Shown here: positions 1-8,254 of the stretch, in pieces
Layout of the letters: each line of letters begins with the position of its first letter
Numbering within the stretch: position 1 is the first letter of the stretch
DNA from: [Clostridium] leptum DSM 753
Lineage (GTDB): Bacteria; Bacillota; Clostridia; Oscillospirales; Acutalibacteraceae
Length of the DNA: 64,000 nt
Assembly (NCBI GenBank): GCA_000154345.1
Contig: DS480348.1
Coordinates: 1-64,000 of the forward strand
Direction of reading: 5' to 3'
Notes under the pieces: model-generated
What the model was told of the DNA's origin: nothing
Database searches by the model: none
What the model saw: only the letters and a program-made list of their open reading frames with translations
Made by a program: the position numbers and the translations under genes

Positions 1-519
1 CAGCCTATTGTTAAGAGCATCGGCAACAGTACCACAGCACCCAGGGATTTGGAGAGCGGTGAGGACGTGAAAATGATCCTCTATGTTTTGGCGGACAGCG
101 TAGCCCGACGGCTGAGGGAGCAGGGGCTCAAAGGGCGGACGATCCATATTTCTGTACGGGACAACAGTCTTTTCAGCTTTACCCGGCAGAAAACGCTTTT
201 GTCCTATACCAATCTTACCGGGGAAATCGCTAGGGAAGCACTTTCCTTATTTCGTGAGCATTACCGGTGGAAGCGGCCGGTCCGCAGCATAGGAATCAGC
301 GTATCGGACTTGGCGGCGGATACGATTTGCAGTCAAACCGGTCTGTTTTGCGATGAGGTAAAACGGGAAAAGATGGAGCGCCTGGACAAGGCGCTTGACC
401 GCTTAAAGGTACGATTTGGAACTTTTGCGGTACAGCCGGCGGTTTTGCTGAAAGACCGAAAGCTTTCCGGCTTCGATCCAAAGAACGATCATATAATCCA
501 CCCGGTAGGATATTTTTAA
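1..519 (+). CDS. Y-family DNA polymerase (DinB/UmuC-like), C-terminal part
   Basis: Open reading frame entering from the left edge, so the N-terminal catalytic domains lie outside the window. The visible 172 residues match the little-finger (IMS_C) domain of translesion polymerases, which grips the primer-template. The segment KSIGNSTTAPRDL followed by an amphipathic helix and RLREQGLKGRTIHISVRD is typical of this domain. The C-terminal tail (FDPKNDHIIHPVGYF) has no clear beta-clamp motif. The two following genes make a DNA-damage-tolerance group (small unknown protein, SRAP protein). The first in-frame TTG at 49 is internal to the domain and not a real start. Whether it is closest to DinB or to a UvrX/UmuC type cannot be judged without the N terminus. 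Confidence 0.88.
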   Translation, partial: QPIVKSIGNSTTAPRDLESGEDVKMILYVLADSVARRLREQGLKGRTIHISVRDNSLFSFTRQKTLLSYTNLTGEIAREALSLFREHYRWKRPVRSIGISVSDLAADTICSQTGLFCDEVKREKMERLDKALDRLKVRFGTFAVQPAVLLKDRKLSGFDPKNDHIIHPVGYF

Positions 520-597
520 AAAATCGGTTTGTTTAGGGCAAGAGGCTGTCATATGCCTGTTCATTAAAAATGATTTTGGAAAGGGGAATGGCTGAAA

Positions 598-843
598 ATG
601 TCCTGCAAAAAATATGTAGAAGTAACAGCAAGGTTTGATGTGGACGGCACGGTCTTTCCTCTTGAAATCCACTGGGAAGACGGCGCCAAATTTGAGATTG
701 ACCGGATTCTCGATATCCGCCGGGCGGCCAGCCTCAAGGCAGGAGGAGCGGGAATCCGGTATACCTGCCGGATTCGAGGCAGGGAAAAATATTTATGGCT
801 GGAAGAAACCCGGTGGTTTGTAGAAGCCAAGGAGTCAGATTAA
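598..843 (+). CDS. small conserved-looking protein next to Y-family polymerase
   Basis: 81-residue protein, start at 598 after an AAGGGG ribosome-binding site at about 581-586. It is rich in beta-strand-like segments (VEVTARFDVDGTVFPLEIHW) and charged residues, with no signal peptide or membrane helix. I do not recognise a named domain. It lies 78 bases after the polymerase and 58 before the SRAP gene, so it is probably co-transcribed with them. In Firmicutes this slot is often held by a YolD-like polymerase accessory protein, but I do not see a convincing YolD signature. A role in DNA-damage tolerance is inference from position only. Confidence 0.7.
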   Translation: MSCKKYVEVTARFDVDGTVFPLEIHWEDGAKFEIDRILDIRRAASLKAGGAGIRYTCRIRGREKYLWLEETRWFVEAKESD

Positions 844-901
844 TACAGAATAAAAATGGTTGGTTTTATGCTCAAATCAACTGGAATAGGAGGAACTTAC
901 G

Positions 902-1234
902 ATGTGCGGACGATACACATTGTTCATTGATGAAGAATATCAGGATATTCGTAAGATAATTCGGGCTGTGCAGGAAAAGGGCCATGAGGTGAAAACCGGG
1001 GAGATTTATCCTACAAATCCGGCGCCTATCTTAGTGTGGGAGGAGAGAGGGGTCGTTCCCCAGGCAGTAAAGTGGGGATGGCCGAAATTTGGAACTCAAA
1101 AAAGCAACAATCTACGTTCTCTCTATTTTTGTTTTATAAGTCTAGTATTAAGCTGCTTTCTAGGTTTTTATGGAAATGGGAGATCAAAAAGAAAAAATAG
1201 AAAAATGGGTCTTGTTTTATGCCTGAAGCCCTGA
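902..1234 (+). pseudogene. SRAP-domain protein (YedK/HMCES-like), truncated
   Basis: Begins MCGRYTLF, the hallmark of SOS-response-associated peptidases: after Met removal Cys2 forms a thiazolidine link with abasic sites in single-stranded DNA. The genuine family sequence runs to about residue 63 (VKWGWPKF, ending near 1090). The frame then enters a low-complexity, hydrophobic tail with no family similarity (from GTQKSNN onward) and stops at 1234. Full-length SRAP proteins are about 200-230 residues; the Asn, Glu and His active-site positions from later in the domain are missing. I do not find the missing part up to 2160. The break coincides with the start of a dispersed repeat also seen near 14068 and 20490. 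Ribosome-binding site AGGAGG at 889-894. Probably inactive. Confidence 0.82.
1086..1212 (+). repeat. dispersed repeat, copy A (in broken SRAP gene)
   Basis: Starts with TTTGGAACTCAAAAA and resembles the segment beginning at about 14066: both carry a T-rich middle, then GAAATGGGAnATCAAAAAG and AGAAAAATGGGT about 80-120 bases on. The third copy at about 20487 shares only the first part. Unlike copies B and C this copy has lost the TCCAGATTCCGG arm, so the hairpin cannot form. A short AAGCCC...GGGCTT hairpin follows at 1226-1246. The repeat boundary coincides with loss of the SRAP reading frame. Confidence 0.65.
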
Positions 1235-1317
1235 TAAATCGGGCTTTGTCTGAATTGTTGCTTTACTTGTAACCGATAAAAATGTTTTTTTGACAGGCTA
1301 TTCTCATATACAAGACA

Positions 1318-1880
1318 TTATTTCTTGCCAAACAACTCCTCAAAATGAGCGGGAGTCTTATAGGCCAGTGAGCGATGCGGACGTTTTTTATTATAGAACT
1401 CTATGTACTGTTCAACACTTTTGCGATAGTCATGCTCGGATGAATAGGTTCTGCGATAGGCTTCTTCCTTTTTGAAGGTAGCAAAGAATGTTTCTGCAAA
1501 GGCATTATCACACGGCCTTCCAGAAGCGGAAAAGGATTGTTGTACCCCCGCTGTTTCGTAACAGTTTAGTGAATGCTATATATCGGCCTCCCCGGTCACT
1601 GTGAAAAATGAGGCCGTTAGGGGTTCCACGTTCTTCAAAGGCGTGTTTAAATGCAGATGTTACCAGATGTGTACTCTAATTTTTGGAAACCTTATAACCT
1701 ATGACTTTTCTGTAAAACAAATCGATGATGATACAAAGATACAATGGGGAATTGTTGACTTTGAAATAGGTGATTTTTGTGGCTGGTGGCCTCTCTGGAT
1801 TTCAAAACGGCACTGATTTTCTTCGCACCATAGATTTGGCCGTTTTCATCATAAATTTCTCTTTTCTGTATAAAAATAGA
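1318..1880 (-). pseudogene. IS3-family transposase (orfB) remnant
   Basis: Reading the minus strand from about 1866 gives REIYDENGQIYGAKKISAVL (IS3 OrfB N-terminal HTH_21 segment), then after a gap of roughly 50 missing residues LYLCIIIDLFYRKVIGYKV, an in-frame TAG, LVTSAFKHAFEERGTPNGL, IFHSDRGG, then a frameshift in a G run near 1552-1556, then SGRPCDNAFAETFFATFKKE and finally YNKKRPHRSLAYKTPAHF with a stop at 1318-1320. The HSD and DNAxAE motifs are the second Asp and the Glu of the DDE catalytic triad. One deletion (which removes the first Asp), one stop and one frameshift make this a dead copy. It differs from the intact element at 14476-15770, so it records a separate older insertion. 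Confidence 0.85.
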
Positions 1881-2175
1881 AAGACAATTTATAAAAATCG
1901 CTAGAAAATGCTGGATGATGATAAGCTAAAAATGAAAGTATAAAAATTATATAAAAGTTTCGGAAAAATTTGGGGGTAATAGTAATACACACAATAAAAA
2001 TTAATGATTTTATTTGTTAAAACACCTAATTATTTCAATAAATCCAGATTATTTTCTATTTATTTTAATAATTATGCCCTTTATAATATTTGTTGAAAGG
2101 AGTTACGGCAAAGGCGCCGTAACCGATTTGCTTCACGGCGAGCGTTAAATAAATTAGGAAAGGTGAGGTCGATTT
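1881..2175 (+). promoter_or_regulatory. AT-rich leader of sugar locus 1, with hairpin
   Basis: Very AT-rich stretch between the transposase relic and the binding-protein gene. A TATAAT at 2082-2087 could be a -10 box, though no good -35 lies 16-18 bases upstream. It is followed by a perfect 8-bp inverted repeat GTTACGGC/GCCGTAAC (2102-2109 and 2116-2123) that may be an operator or a leader hairpin. An AAAGGAG at 2096-2102 has no start codon after it. The ribosome-binding site actually used for the next gene is AGGAAAGGTGAGG at 2157-2168. Confidence 0.45.
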
Positions 2176-3564
2176 ATGAAAATGAAAAAACGCATAACCA
2201 GAGCATTCGGAGTGCTACTTGCGCTCAGTCTTTTTACAGCAATGATAGGTTGTGCAGAAGACACTGGTTCCAGTTCGGAATCCAGTGGCGGAACGCAGAA
2301 CAGTTCTGCAGCAGAAGAAAACACAGAGAAAGTTACTATTCGTATTTTGGATCAAAACACCAAAAACACCGACGGAATGACGGCGTTTGTAGAGAGCATA
2401 GAAGCCTATGCGGAAGAGGTGTCCGACCGGTATATTATTGAGCACGAAGGAATTGCTGGCGACGATATCAAAACGGCCATGAAAACATACGTGGCTGCCG
2501 GGAATACCCCGGATATCGTAGAATACTGGAACTCCGCTTCTGATAGCGGCTCTATGATGGACGCAGGCGTATTTCTCCCTATTGATGAATTCTTCGAGGC
2601 CTCTGAGGAACTTAGCGAAGAAGATTTCCTGGAATCCCACTATTATTATCACAACGGTGTGTCCTACGGAATTCCTATGGACCACGCACTGGGCGTATGG
2701 CTCGTAAACAAAAACATTTTTGAAGAATACAATTTGGAATATCCCAAAACCTATGACGATATTATCGAAATTGGTAAAGTATTGAGTGCAAATGGAGTGA
2801 TTACCCTTGCGATGGGCAGTAAAGGCGGCAACCCGCTGCATTTCCCGCTGTCTGATCTGTATGGCCGTATGGAGGGCGCGGAAGAAGAAATGAACAGTAT
2901 TTCCCAGACGGGTATTATTAAGACAGATCTGTTCGTAGAAGCTCTTACCATTATTGATGAAATGCGTCAGGCTGGCTGCTTCCCCTCTGATACCATTACC
3001 AACGGTGACTGGGGTCCCACGTTAGCACTGTACAATGAGGGTCGAGCGGCAATGTACTATCTGCTGTCTGGTAACGCCAATGCGGTGACAGAAGAAGCCT
3101 ATGCATGGTCTGAAATTATTGACCATCCCCAGCTGACCGGCGAACTTGCCCGTGACGATCAGGACGATATGGGAATTATGCTTGGCAATAAAGCCATGTT
3201 TATTTGCAAAGAAGAATGGGATAAGAGCGATGCCAAGAAAGAAGCGATCGTCGATTATCTTGAGTTCTACTTCAGCGATGACATGTGCCAGTTCTATTAT
3301 GATGCCAAAGCCACTCAGCCTGCCAAAATTATGGAATACAAAGACGACAATGCCGTTCCGCTGGCAATTGATATGAAGCAGTATTATGAAGACAGACCCA
3401 ATATCACCAAAACCGCCCAGATTCATATGCTCACAATCCCCAACGATACAGTATGGGCTGAATATCAGAGCTACTTAGACGAATTTCTGGCGGGAGCCCT
3501 TACTCCGGAAGAGTATGCAGACAAGGTACAGGATTCCATGGATCGGAACTATAAAGTTCCGTAA
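2176..3564 (+). CDS. sugar ABC transporter substrate-binding lipoprotein
   Basis: 462 residues, family 1 extracellular solute-binding protein. N terminus has a lipoprotein signal: basic MKMKKR, hydrophobic core, then a lipobox-like TAMIGC with Cys at about 26, followed by a Ser/Gln-rich linker. So it is predicted to be lipid-anchored outside the membrane and to hand a sugar or oligosaccharide to the permeases encoded just downstream. Segments such as AGNTPDIVEYW and GVWLVNKNIFEEYNLEYPKT are typical of the family. The start at 2176 has a ribosome-binding site 7 bases upstream. A stem-loop (3642-3693) separates it from the permeases, which fits the usual excess of binding protein. The substrate is not readable from the sequence; the GH127 gene suggests an arabinofuranose-containing glycan. 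Confidence 0.9.
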   Translation: MKMKKRITRAFGVLLALSLFTAMIGCAEDTGSSSESSGGTQNSSAAEENTEKVTIRILDQNTKNTDGMTAFVESIEAYAEEVSDRYIIEHEGIAGDDIKTAMKTYVAAGNTPDIVEYWNSASDSGSMMDAGVFLPIDEFFEASEELSEEDFLESHYYYHNGVSYGIPMDHALGVWLVNKNIFEEYNLEYPKTYDDIIEIGKVLSANGVITLAMGSKGGNPLHFPLSDLYGRMEGAEEEMNSISQTGIIKTDLFVEALTIIDEMRQAGCFPSDTITNGDWGPTLALYNEGRAAMYYLLSGNANAVTEEAYAWSEIIDHPQLTGELARDDQDDMGIMLGNKAMFICKEEWDKSDAKKEAIVDYLEFYFSDDMCQFYYDAKATQPAKIMEYKDDNAVPLAIDMKQYYEDRPNITKTAQIHMLTIPNDTVWAEYQSYLDEFLAGALTPEEYADKVQDSMDRNYKVP

Positions 3565-3641
3565 GTAAAAACTTGAAGACGGCAATAAGAGATCCCGGTT
3601 AGGGTTCTCTTCCCTGACTTTCGTTAAAGAATGTATTTATC

Positions 3642-3693
3642 AAGAATGCCCTGCTGTCGATTTCAATATCGGTTAAAACAACAGGGCATTCTT
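3642..3693 (+). terminator. intercistronic stem-loop after binding-protein gene
   Basis: AAGAATGCCCTG (3642-3653) pairs with CAGGGCATTCTT (3682-3693) around a 28-base loop, followed by only a weak T run. It probably acts as a partial terminator or mRNA-stabilising element giving more binding protein than permease. Sugar locus 2 has an equivalent structure at 25535-25562. Confidence 0.6.
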
Positions 3694-3752
3694 TCAAGAT
3701 TGGGAAACAGATAGCACATTATCTGTGTCCCGGGAAAGGATACCAGGATATC

Positions 3753-4658
3753 ATGAAACAAAACAGATTGAAACGCACTTTAGGTGATGTGGCTTTTTCT
3801 ACCTTTTTTTCCCTGCCTTCTGTCCTGCTTTATATAGTTTTTATGATTTTGCCACTGATCTTTGTGATATACTTATCTTTTACACAGTGGACGGGAGCAG
3901 GAGACATTAATTTTGTAGGTGTTGCCAATTACCAGTTTCTTTTCAACTACTCGGACTTTTGGCAGATTATGCGAAATACCGGTGTTTTGATTTTGCTGCA
4001 TGTCTGCTTCCAGATTCCCCTGGCGGCACTGGTGGCTTTTTTGCTTTTCCGTACTAAACAGGGATTTCGTTTTTTTCGGGCTGTCTATTTTCTGCCCTCT
4101 ATTATCGCAGCGACGGTAATCGGCCTGATGTTTTCTGTTTTGCTTAACAGCGATATCGGTCCGATTAATTCAATTCTGCGATCGATGGGGCTGAATTGGA
4201 TGGCCAAAAGCTGGCTTTCCGATCCGGATATTGCCATGTATACGGTAACCTTTATCCAGGTCTGGCAGTATATCGGGTATTATATGGCGATTATTCTGGC
4301 GGGAATGCAGTCAATTTCCGATGAGGTTATTGAAAGCGCCCTTATTGACGGAGTAAACAGCAGGCAGCTTGCCTGGCATATTGTTTTTCCCCAGATTAAA
4401 CCGGTGCTGGAAATCTGCTTTATTTTCTGCTTAACCGGATGTCTGAAATCTTTTGAGCATGCTTTTATTACCACCTGGGGCGGACCGGGAGTAGCATCCA
4501 CCACGCTGGCTTTGTACATGTATAAATTGGCATTCTCTTCTTCGGAACTGGGGAAAGGGGCTACCATTGCCGTAATTATTGTTATTGGGGCTTTGGTCCT
4601 AACCAGAATTACCGGAGCTGTTTTCAAGGATTCTGATCAGGGAGGGAAAAACGTATGA
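3753..4658 (+). CDS. sugar ABC transporter permease (MalF/UgpA type)
   Basis: 301 residues with about six hydrophobic segments. The inner-membrane-permease EAA loop is visible as EVIESALIDGVNSRQLAWHI at about residues 190-210, ahead of FPQIKPVLEI; this loop contacts the ATPase. Forms the transmembrane channel with the next gene product. Start at 3753 follows a GGAAAGG site at 3733-3739. The stop overlaps the start of the next permease (ATGA, 4655-4658), so translation is coupled. No ATPase gene is present in this locus; such carbohydrate importers of Firmicutes commonly share a multitask MsmX-type ATPase encoded elsewhere, and that is inferred here. Confidence 0.9.
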   Translation: MKQNRLKRTLGDVAFSTFFSLPSVLLYIVFMILPLIFVIYLSFTQWTGAGDINFVGVANYQFLFNYSDFWQIMRNTGVLILLHVCFQIPLAALVAFLLFRTKQGFRFFRAVYFLPSIIAATVIGLMFSVLLNSDIGPINSILRSMGLNWMAKSWLSDPDIAMYTVTFIQVWQYIGYYMAIILAGMQSISDEVIESALIDGVNSRQLAWHIVFPQIKPVLEICFIFCLTGCLKSFEHAFITTWGGPGVASTTLALYMYKLAFSSSELGKGATIAVIIVIGALVLTRITGAVFKDSDQGGKNV

Positions 4659-5473
4659 AACGTGGAGTTTTGTTTTATGTCAAAATGATTTGCTTGTCTA
4701 TTTTTGCAGTTAGCACGATTTTTCCTTTCTGCTGGGTTTTGCTATCTTCTTTTAAGTCAACCACCGAGATTTACGGAAATTCTTTTGCCCTGCCGGAGGT
4801 ATGGCAGTTTGAAAATTATGTAACTGCCTGGAAAGGGGCGGGCATGTCCTACTCTTTTCTTAATTCTTTTATTTACACAGTGGTTTCTGTTGCACTTGTC
4901 TTAATCATCACTTCTATGGTATCCTATGTTATCGCCAGAAATCGTCACGGACGTTATTTGTACCTGTTTTTTTCCTTTGGACTCATGGTTCCCATCCATT
5001 CCGTCATTATCCCGCTGAACGTCCTGATGAACCGCATGAATCTGATAGGAACCAGGCTTAGCCTGATTATTGTGTTCGTTGTTTTAAATTCCTCTTTGTC
5101 GATTTTTATTATCACCGCTTTTATGAAGCAAATTCCGATGGAATTTGAAGAGGCGGCTACTATCGACGGATGCTCCAAATTGCAGATGTTCCTGCGCATT
5201 GTTCTGCCCATGTGCCGCTCTGCTCTGGCAACGGCCGGTACGCTGGCTTTTATTAATTGCTGGAACGACCTGCTGCTCAGCATGATTTTTGTCAGCAAAA
5301 GCGAATGGAATACTCTGAATTATTCCATATTTATGCTGAAAGCGCAGTTTATCGCTAATTACGGCGCCATTACTGCGGGGCTGGTTATGTCTATTCTGCC
5401 GGTATTCTGTGTTTATATTTTGTTCCAGGAACAGATTGTAAAGGGATTTCTCAGCGGGGCGATTAAGGGATAA
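4655..5473 (+). CDS. sugar ABC transporter permease (MalG/UgpE type)
   Basis: 272 residues, six predicted membrane helices; partner of the upstream permease. The EAA loop appears as EFEEAATIDGCSKLQMFLRI at about residues 163-182, and the C terminus IVKGFLSGAIKG is the usual ending of this subfamily. Start overlaps the preceding stop by 4 bases. The following sensor kinase gene begins 26 bases after the stop, so transporter and regulator look like one transcript. Confidence 0.9.
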   Translation: MKRGVLFYVKMICLSIFAVSTIFPFCWVLLSSFKSTTEIYGNSFALPEVWQFENYVTAWKGAGMSYSFLNSFIYTVVSVALVLIITSMVSYVIARNRHGRYLYLFFSFGLMVPIHSVIIPLNVLMNRMNLIGTRLSLIIVFVVLNSSLSIFIITAFMKQIPMEFEEAATIDGCSKLQMFLRIVLPMCRSALATAGTLAFINCWNDLLLSMIFVSKSEWNTLNYSIFMLKAQFIANYGAITAGLVMSILPVFCVYILFQEQIVKGFLSGAIKG

Positions 5474-5499
5474 AGATTCCGAAATCAAGAAAGGGCCTG

Positions 5500-7257
5500 A
5501 TGATGAAAAGAACAACCTATCAGAATAGAATTTTCCGAACACTGCTTTTTTTCACGCTGGGGATTCTAGCGGTGTTTGTCATCAGCCTTGTAAATTTTTA
5601 CCTTTTTTTAAGTCAGCACTATATTGTATACTGCGAAAATGTGCTGACGCAGGTAAACAGCCAGATCGAAAACGTCCTGCATAAAATGACTCTGTCACAG
5701 AAAGAGGCGTTTTTAACCATTTGCGACTCTCCTCTTTATAAAAGTGATTACTACGATGAAAGCGTCATGTTTTCCGGCAGGAAAATTGTCACGTCGCTTG
5801 CAAACATCAGCTACAATAACGATGATATTGACAATATTTTTGTCCACATGTATCGGAACGACGGCTTTTACAGTACGGAAAAATCTTCCTACAACCGGAA
5901 GGATATTCAGGAAAAAATTACTGAAAATCAGAGAAAGATTGGTAATGAAACAAATTATGATCTTACCCTGAAAGCAGACGAAACTACCGTAGACACTGTG
6001 AATTTTTACAGCTATGCCTATGAAATGGGAACTGACAATATTGCCGCCGGCCTTTGTGTCAGCCTAAAATATGCTGTGTTCAGCAATATTCTGAATTCCA
6101 TCAATCTCCATGAGTCACAGCAGGTGTATTTGGTTGCCCAGGATGGTACTGTGATCTACAGCGGAGGGAATCAGGGAGCCTTACCGGTCGATCGGGAGAA
6201 TCTTTATTACCAGGAAACGGACATTAACTTTTTCGACAATAAAATTATCATCAGTGACAGTCTGGATTCCATTGACTGGAAACTGGTTGTGGTTGTTAAC
6301 CATTTTTCCTTGTTTTTCTCTTTGTTTAAAAGTCCTCTGATTTTTCTGGGATGGTCTTATATCATTTTCGTTTTAGTGAGCATTGGGTTTGCTTTTTCCC
6401 GGTCGAAGGCGCTGGCGTCGCCTATTAACGATATCATTCAACAAATTCAGGGATACCCGGAGCACAACAAAAAACTGCTGGACATTAAAACCAACAATTC
6501 CGACATCGCCTCTCTGATAGAAAACTATAACCGGTTAATTCATCGGATAGAAAATCTGCATGCCATTAATATGCGTCAGGAAAAAGAAAAAATGCAGGTG
6601 GAATATGAAGCGCTTTTGTCCCAGATTAATCCTCATTTCTTATTCAATGCTTTAGATTGTCTGCGGGGGATGGCGCTGAAATATAAAGCGCGAGATCTTT
6701 CCCTGAGCATCCGATCTCTTTCGTTGATGCTGCAGTATAGTCTGGTAGATACCCATACCAGCGTTACCTTAAAAGATGAGATGGAAAACCTTCAGAATTA
6801 TTTGGAAGTGGTTAAAAATCAGTCCGATAACCGTCTGGAGTGTCAGTTCGATGTTCAGCCGGATACCTATGATGATCCCGTGATTAAATTTATGCTGCAG
6901 CCTATTGTAGAAAATTCGGTGAAATTCCGTGCCAGAGGGGATCACAACTTTATTTGGATTTCGGCGTTTCACCATGGGGATGGATTGGTCATTGCCATTA
7001 AGGATAACGGAACCGGCCTCACCAGGGAATATGCGGATAAAATAAATTTTGTTTTACAGCAGAACGGCAATTTACGGGAAAGCATCACTGTCAGTGGGAC
7101 GGGAATAGGATTATCTAATATCTCCAAGCGTCTTCATTATTCTTTTGGACCGGAATCGTTTGTCAAAATTGACCCCAATGAGGATGGCGGGGCTTTGGTA
7201 ACCATCTATATTCATCAAAACCGCGGAAACGGCAGGGATCTGTCGCTTCTGAACTGA
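5500..7257 (+). CDS. YesM-type sensor histidine kinase
   Basis: 585 residues. One membrane helix near residues 12-36, a large extracellular sensing domain (about 37-260), a second helix (about 270-295), then a HAMP-like segment, the LytS/YesM His-kinase domain with the phosphoacceptor motif QINPHFLFNAL (His at about 388) and an HATPase domain with N-box QPIVENSVKF and G-box GTGIGLSNI. Such kinases sense extracellular oligosaccharide or ligand-loaded binding protein and phosphorylate a YesN-like regulator, here the next gene. ATG codons lie at 5500 and 5503 after AAAGGG at 5490-5495; either could be used. Co-encoded with the transporter it probably controls. Confidence 0.92.
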   Translation: MMKRTTYQNRIFRTLLFFTLGILAVFVISLVNFYLFLSQHYIVYCENVLTQVNSQIENVLHKMTLSQKEAFLTICDSPLYKSDYYDESVMFSGRKIVTSLANISYNNDDIDNIFVHMYRNDGFYSTEKSSYNRKDIQEKITENQRKIGNETNYDLTLKADETTVDTVNFYSYAYEMGTDNIAAGLCVSLKYAVFSNILNSINLHESQQVYLVAQDGTVIYSGGNQGALPVDRENLYYQETDINFFDNKIIISDSLDSIDWKLVVVVNHFSLFFSLFKSPLIFLGWSYIIFVLVSIGFAFSRSKALASPINDIIQQIQGYPEHNKKLLDIKTNNSDIASLIENYNRLIHRIENLHAINMRQEKEKMQVEYEALLSQINPHFLFNALDCLRGMALKYKARDLSLSIRSLSLMLQYSLVDTHTSVTLKDEMENLQNYLEVVKNQSDNRLECQFDVQPDTYDDPVIKFMLQPIVENSVKFRARGDHNFIWISAFHHGDGLVIAIKDNGTGLTREYADKINFVLQQNGNLRESITVSGTGIGLSNISKRLHYSFGPESFVKIDPNEDGGALVTIYIHQNRGNGRDLSLLN

Positions 7258-7295
7258 TGGAAAAACAGGAGAATGGTAGGAGAAAGGGAGAGGTT

Positions 7296-8126
7296 ATGTC
7301 TGTCAGAGTTATGATTGCGGATGACGAAAGTATGATACGTTTATTGGTGCGGGATATTATCGAAACCTATGTGTCCGGTGTTACGGTAGTAGGAGAAGCG
7401 GCGGACGGAGATGAGTGTCTGGATTTGTTTCAAAAGCTTAACCCTCAGATCATCATTACAGATGTGGTAATGCCCCATACAGACGGGCTGGAACTCCTCC
7501 GCCAGATTAAAGCTATATCTCCTGAAGTTTTGATTATTCTGCTGAGCGCCCATAAAAAGTTCGAATATGTCCATGAGGCAATTAAGGAACAGGCGTTTGA
7601 TTATCTGTTAAAGCCTACTCGTGAAGAAGACATCAAGCGGGTATTCGGCAGAGCTTTAAAAGTGCTGGAAGAAAAGGAAAAAAATAAGGCTCTGTACAGC
7701 GAAATGAAACGAAAAATCAAAAAGTACGGAAGCCAGATTACCGTAAAAGCGCAGGAAAACAGCGCGGATTCCAGTTCTGAAATTTATACGGACACCATGG
7801 ATAAGGTCATTAAGTATGTGAATGAGAATTATACACTGGAAATCGGCCTGCAGGAGATTTCCTCCAAGTTTTTTCTTTCTCCTGATTATCTGTCAACACA
7901 ATTCAAAGTAAAGACAGGAAAAAATTTTAAAGACTATATCAGCAATCTGCGTATTCAAAAGGCAGAGGAGCTTTTAATGTGCTCCGAATTTAAAATATCG
8001 GAGGTAGCGGAGTTAATGGGATATAACGACAGCGGATATTTTATTAAGGTCTTTAAGAATAAACTGGGGTGTACCCCCAGCCAGTTCAGAGAATCTAAAA
8101 GGAGGGACGATCGGCGTCAGAAATAA
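7296..8126 (+). CDS. YesN-type response regulator (AraC output)
   Basis: 276 residues. N-terminal receiver domain: acidic pair in MIADDESM, phosphoacceptor Asp in PQIIITDVVMP (about residue 55), and the conserved Lys in FDYLLKPTREED. A charged coiled linker follows (about 120-165), then two AraC-type helix-turn-helix motifs (ending ISEVAELMGYNDSGYFIKVF). Upstream in-frame ATG at 7257 is possible, but ATG at 7296 has a good ribosome-binding site (GAAAGGGAGAGG) and places the receiver fold at the N terminus. Cognate partner of the kinase at 5500. Expected to activate the transporter and glycosidase genes around it. Confidence 0.92.
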   Translation: MSVRVMIADDESMIRLLVRDIIETYVSGVTVVGEAADGDECLDLFQKLNPQIIITDVVMPHTDGLELLRQIKAISPEVLIILLSAHKKFEYVHEAIKEQAFDYLLKPTREEDIKRVFGRALKVLEEKEKNKALYSEMKRKIKKYGSQITVKAQENSADSSSEIYTDTMDKVIKYVNENYTLEIGLQEISSKFFLSPDYLSTQFKVKTGKNFKDYISNLRIQKAEELLMCSEFKISEVAELMGYNDSGYFIKVFKNKLGCTPSQFRESKRRDDRRQK

Positions 8127-8254
8127 GCCGGCGGGTACGATACGCGGACTCCCGCTTGCGTTGCAGGCTGTTTTTCTCGGAACAGTGCCATGAGAAAAAG
8201 CGAAAATTGCTGCGTTTCAGATCAGAACACAAATATAAGTAAAGGAGCAAAAAC

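Noticed and set aside
1601..1816. 71-codon plus-strand frame near the left repeat
   Set aside because: The opposite strand reads as an IS3 transposase relic in this interval, which explains the sequence.
2215..2841. 208-codon open frame on the minus strand inside the first binding-protein gene
   Set aside because: It lies wholly within a well-supported plus-strand gene, has no ribosome-binding site and encodes a low-complexity Phe/Val/Ile/His-rich sequence without any family match.
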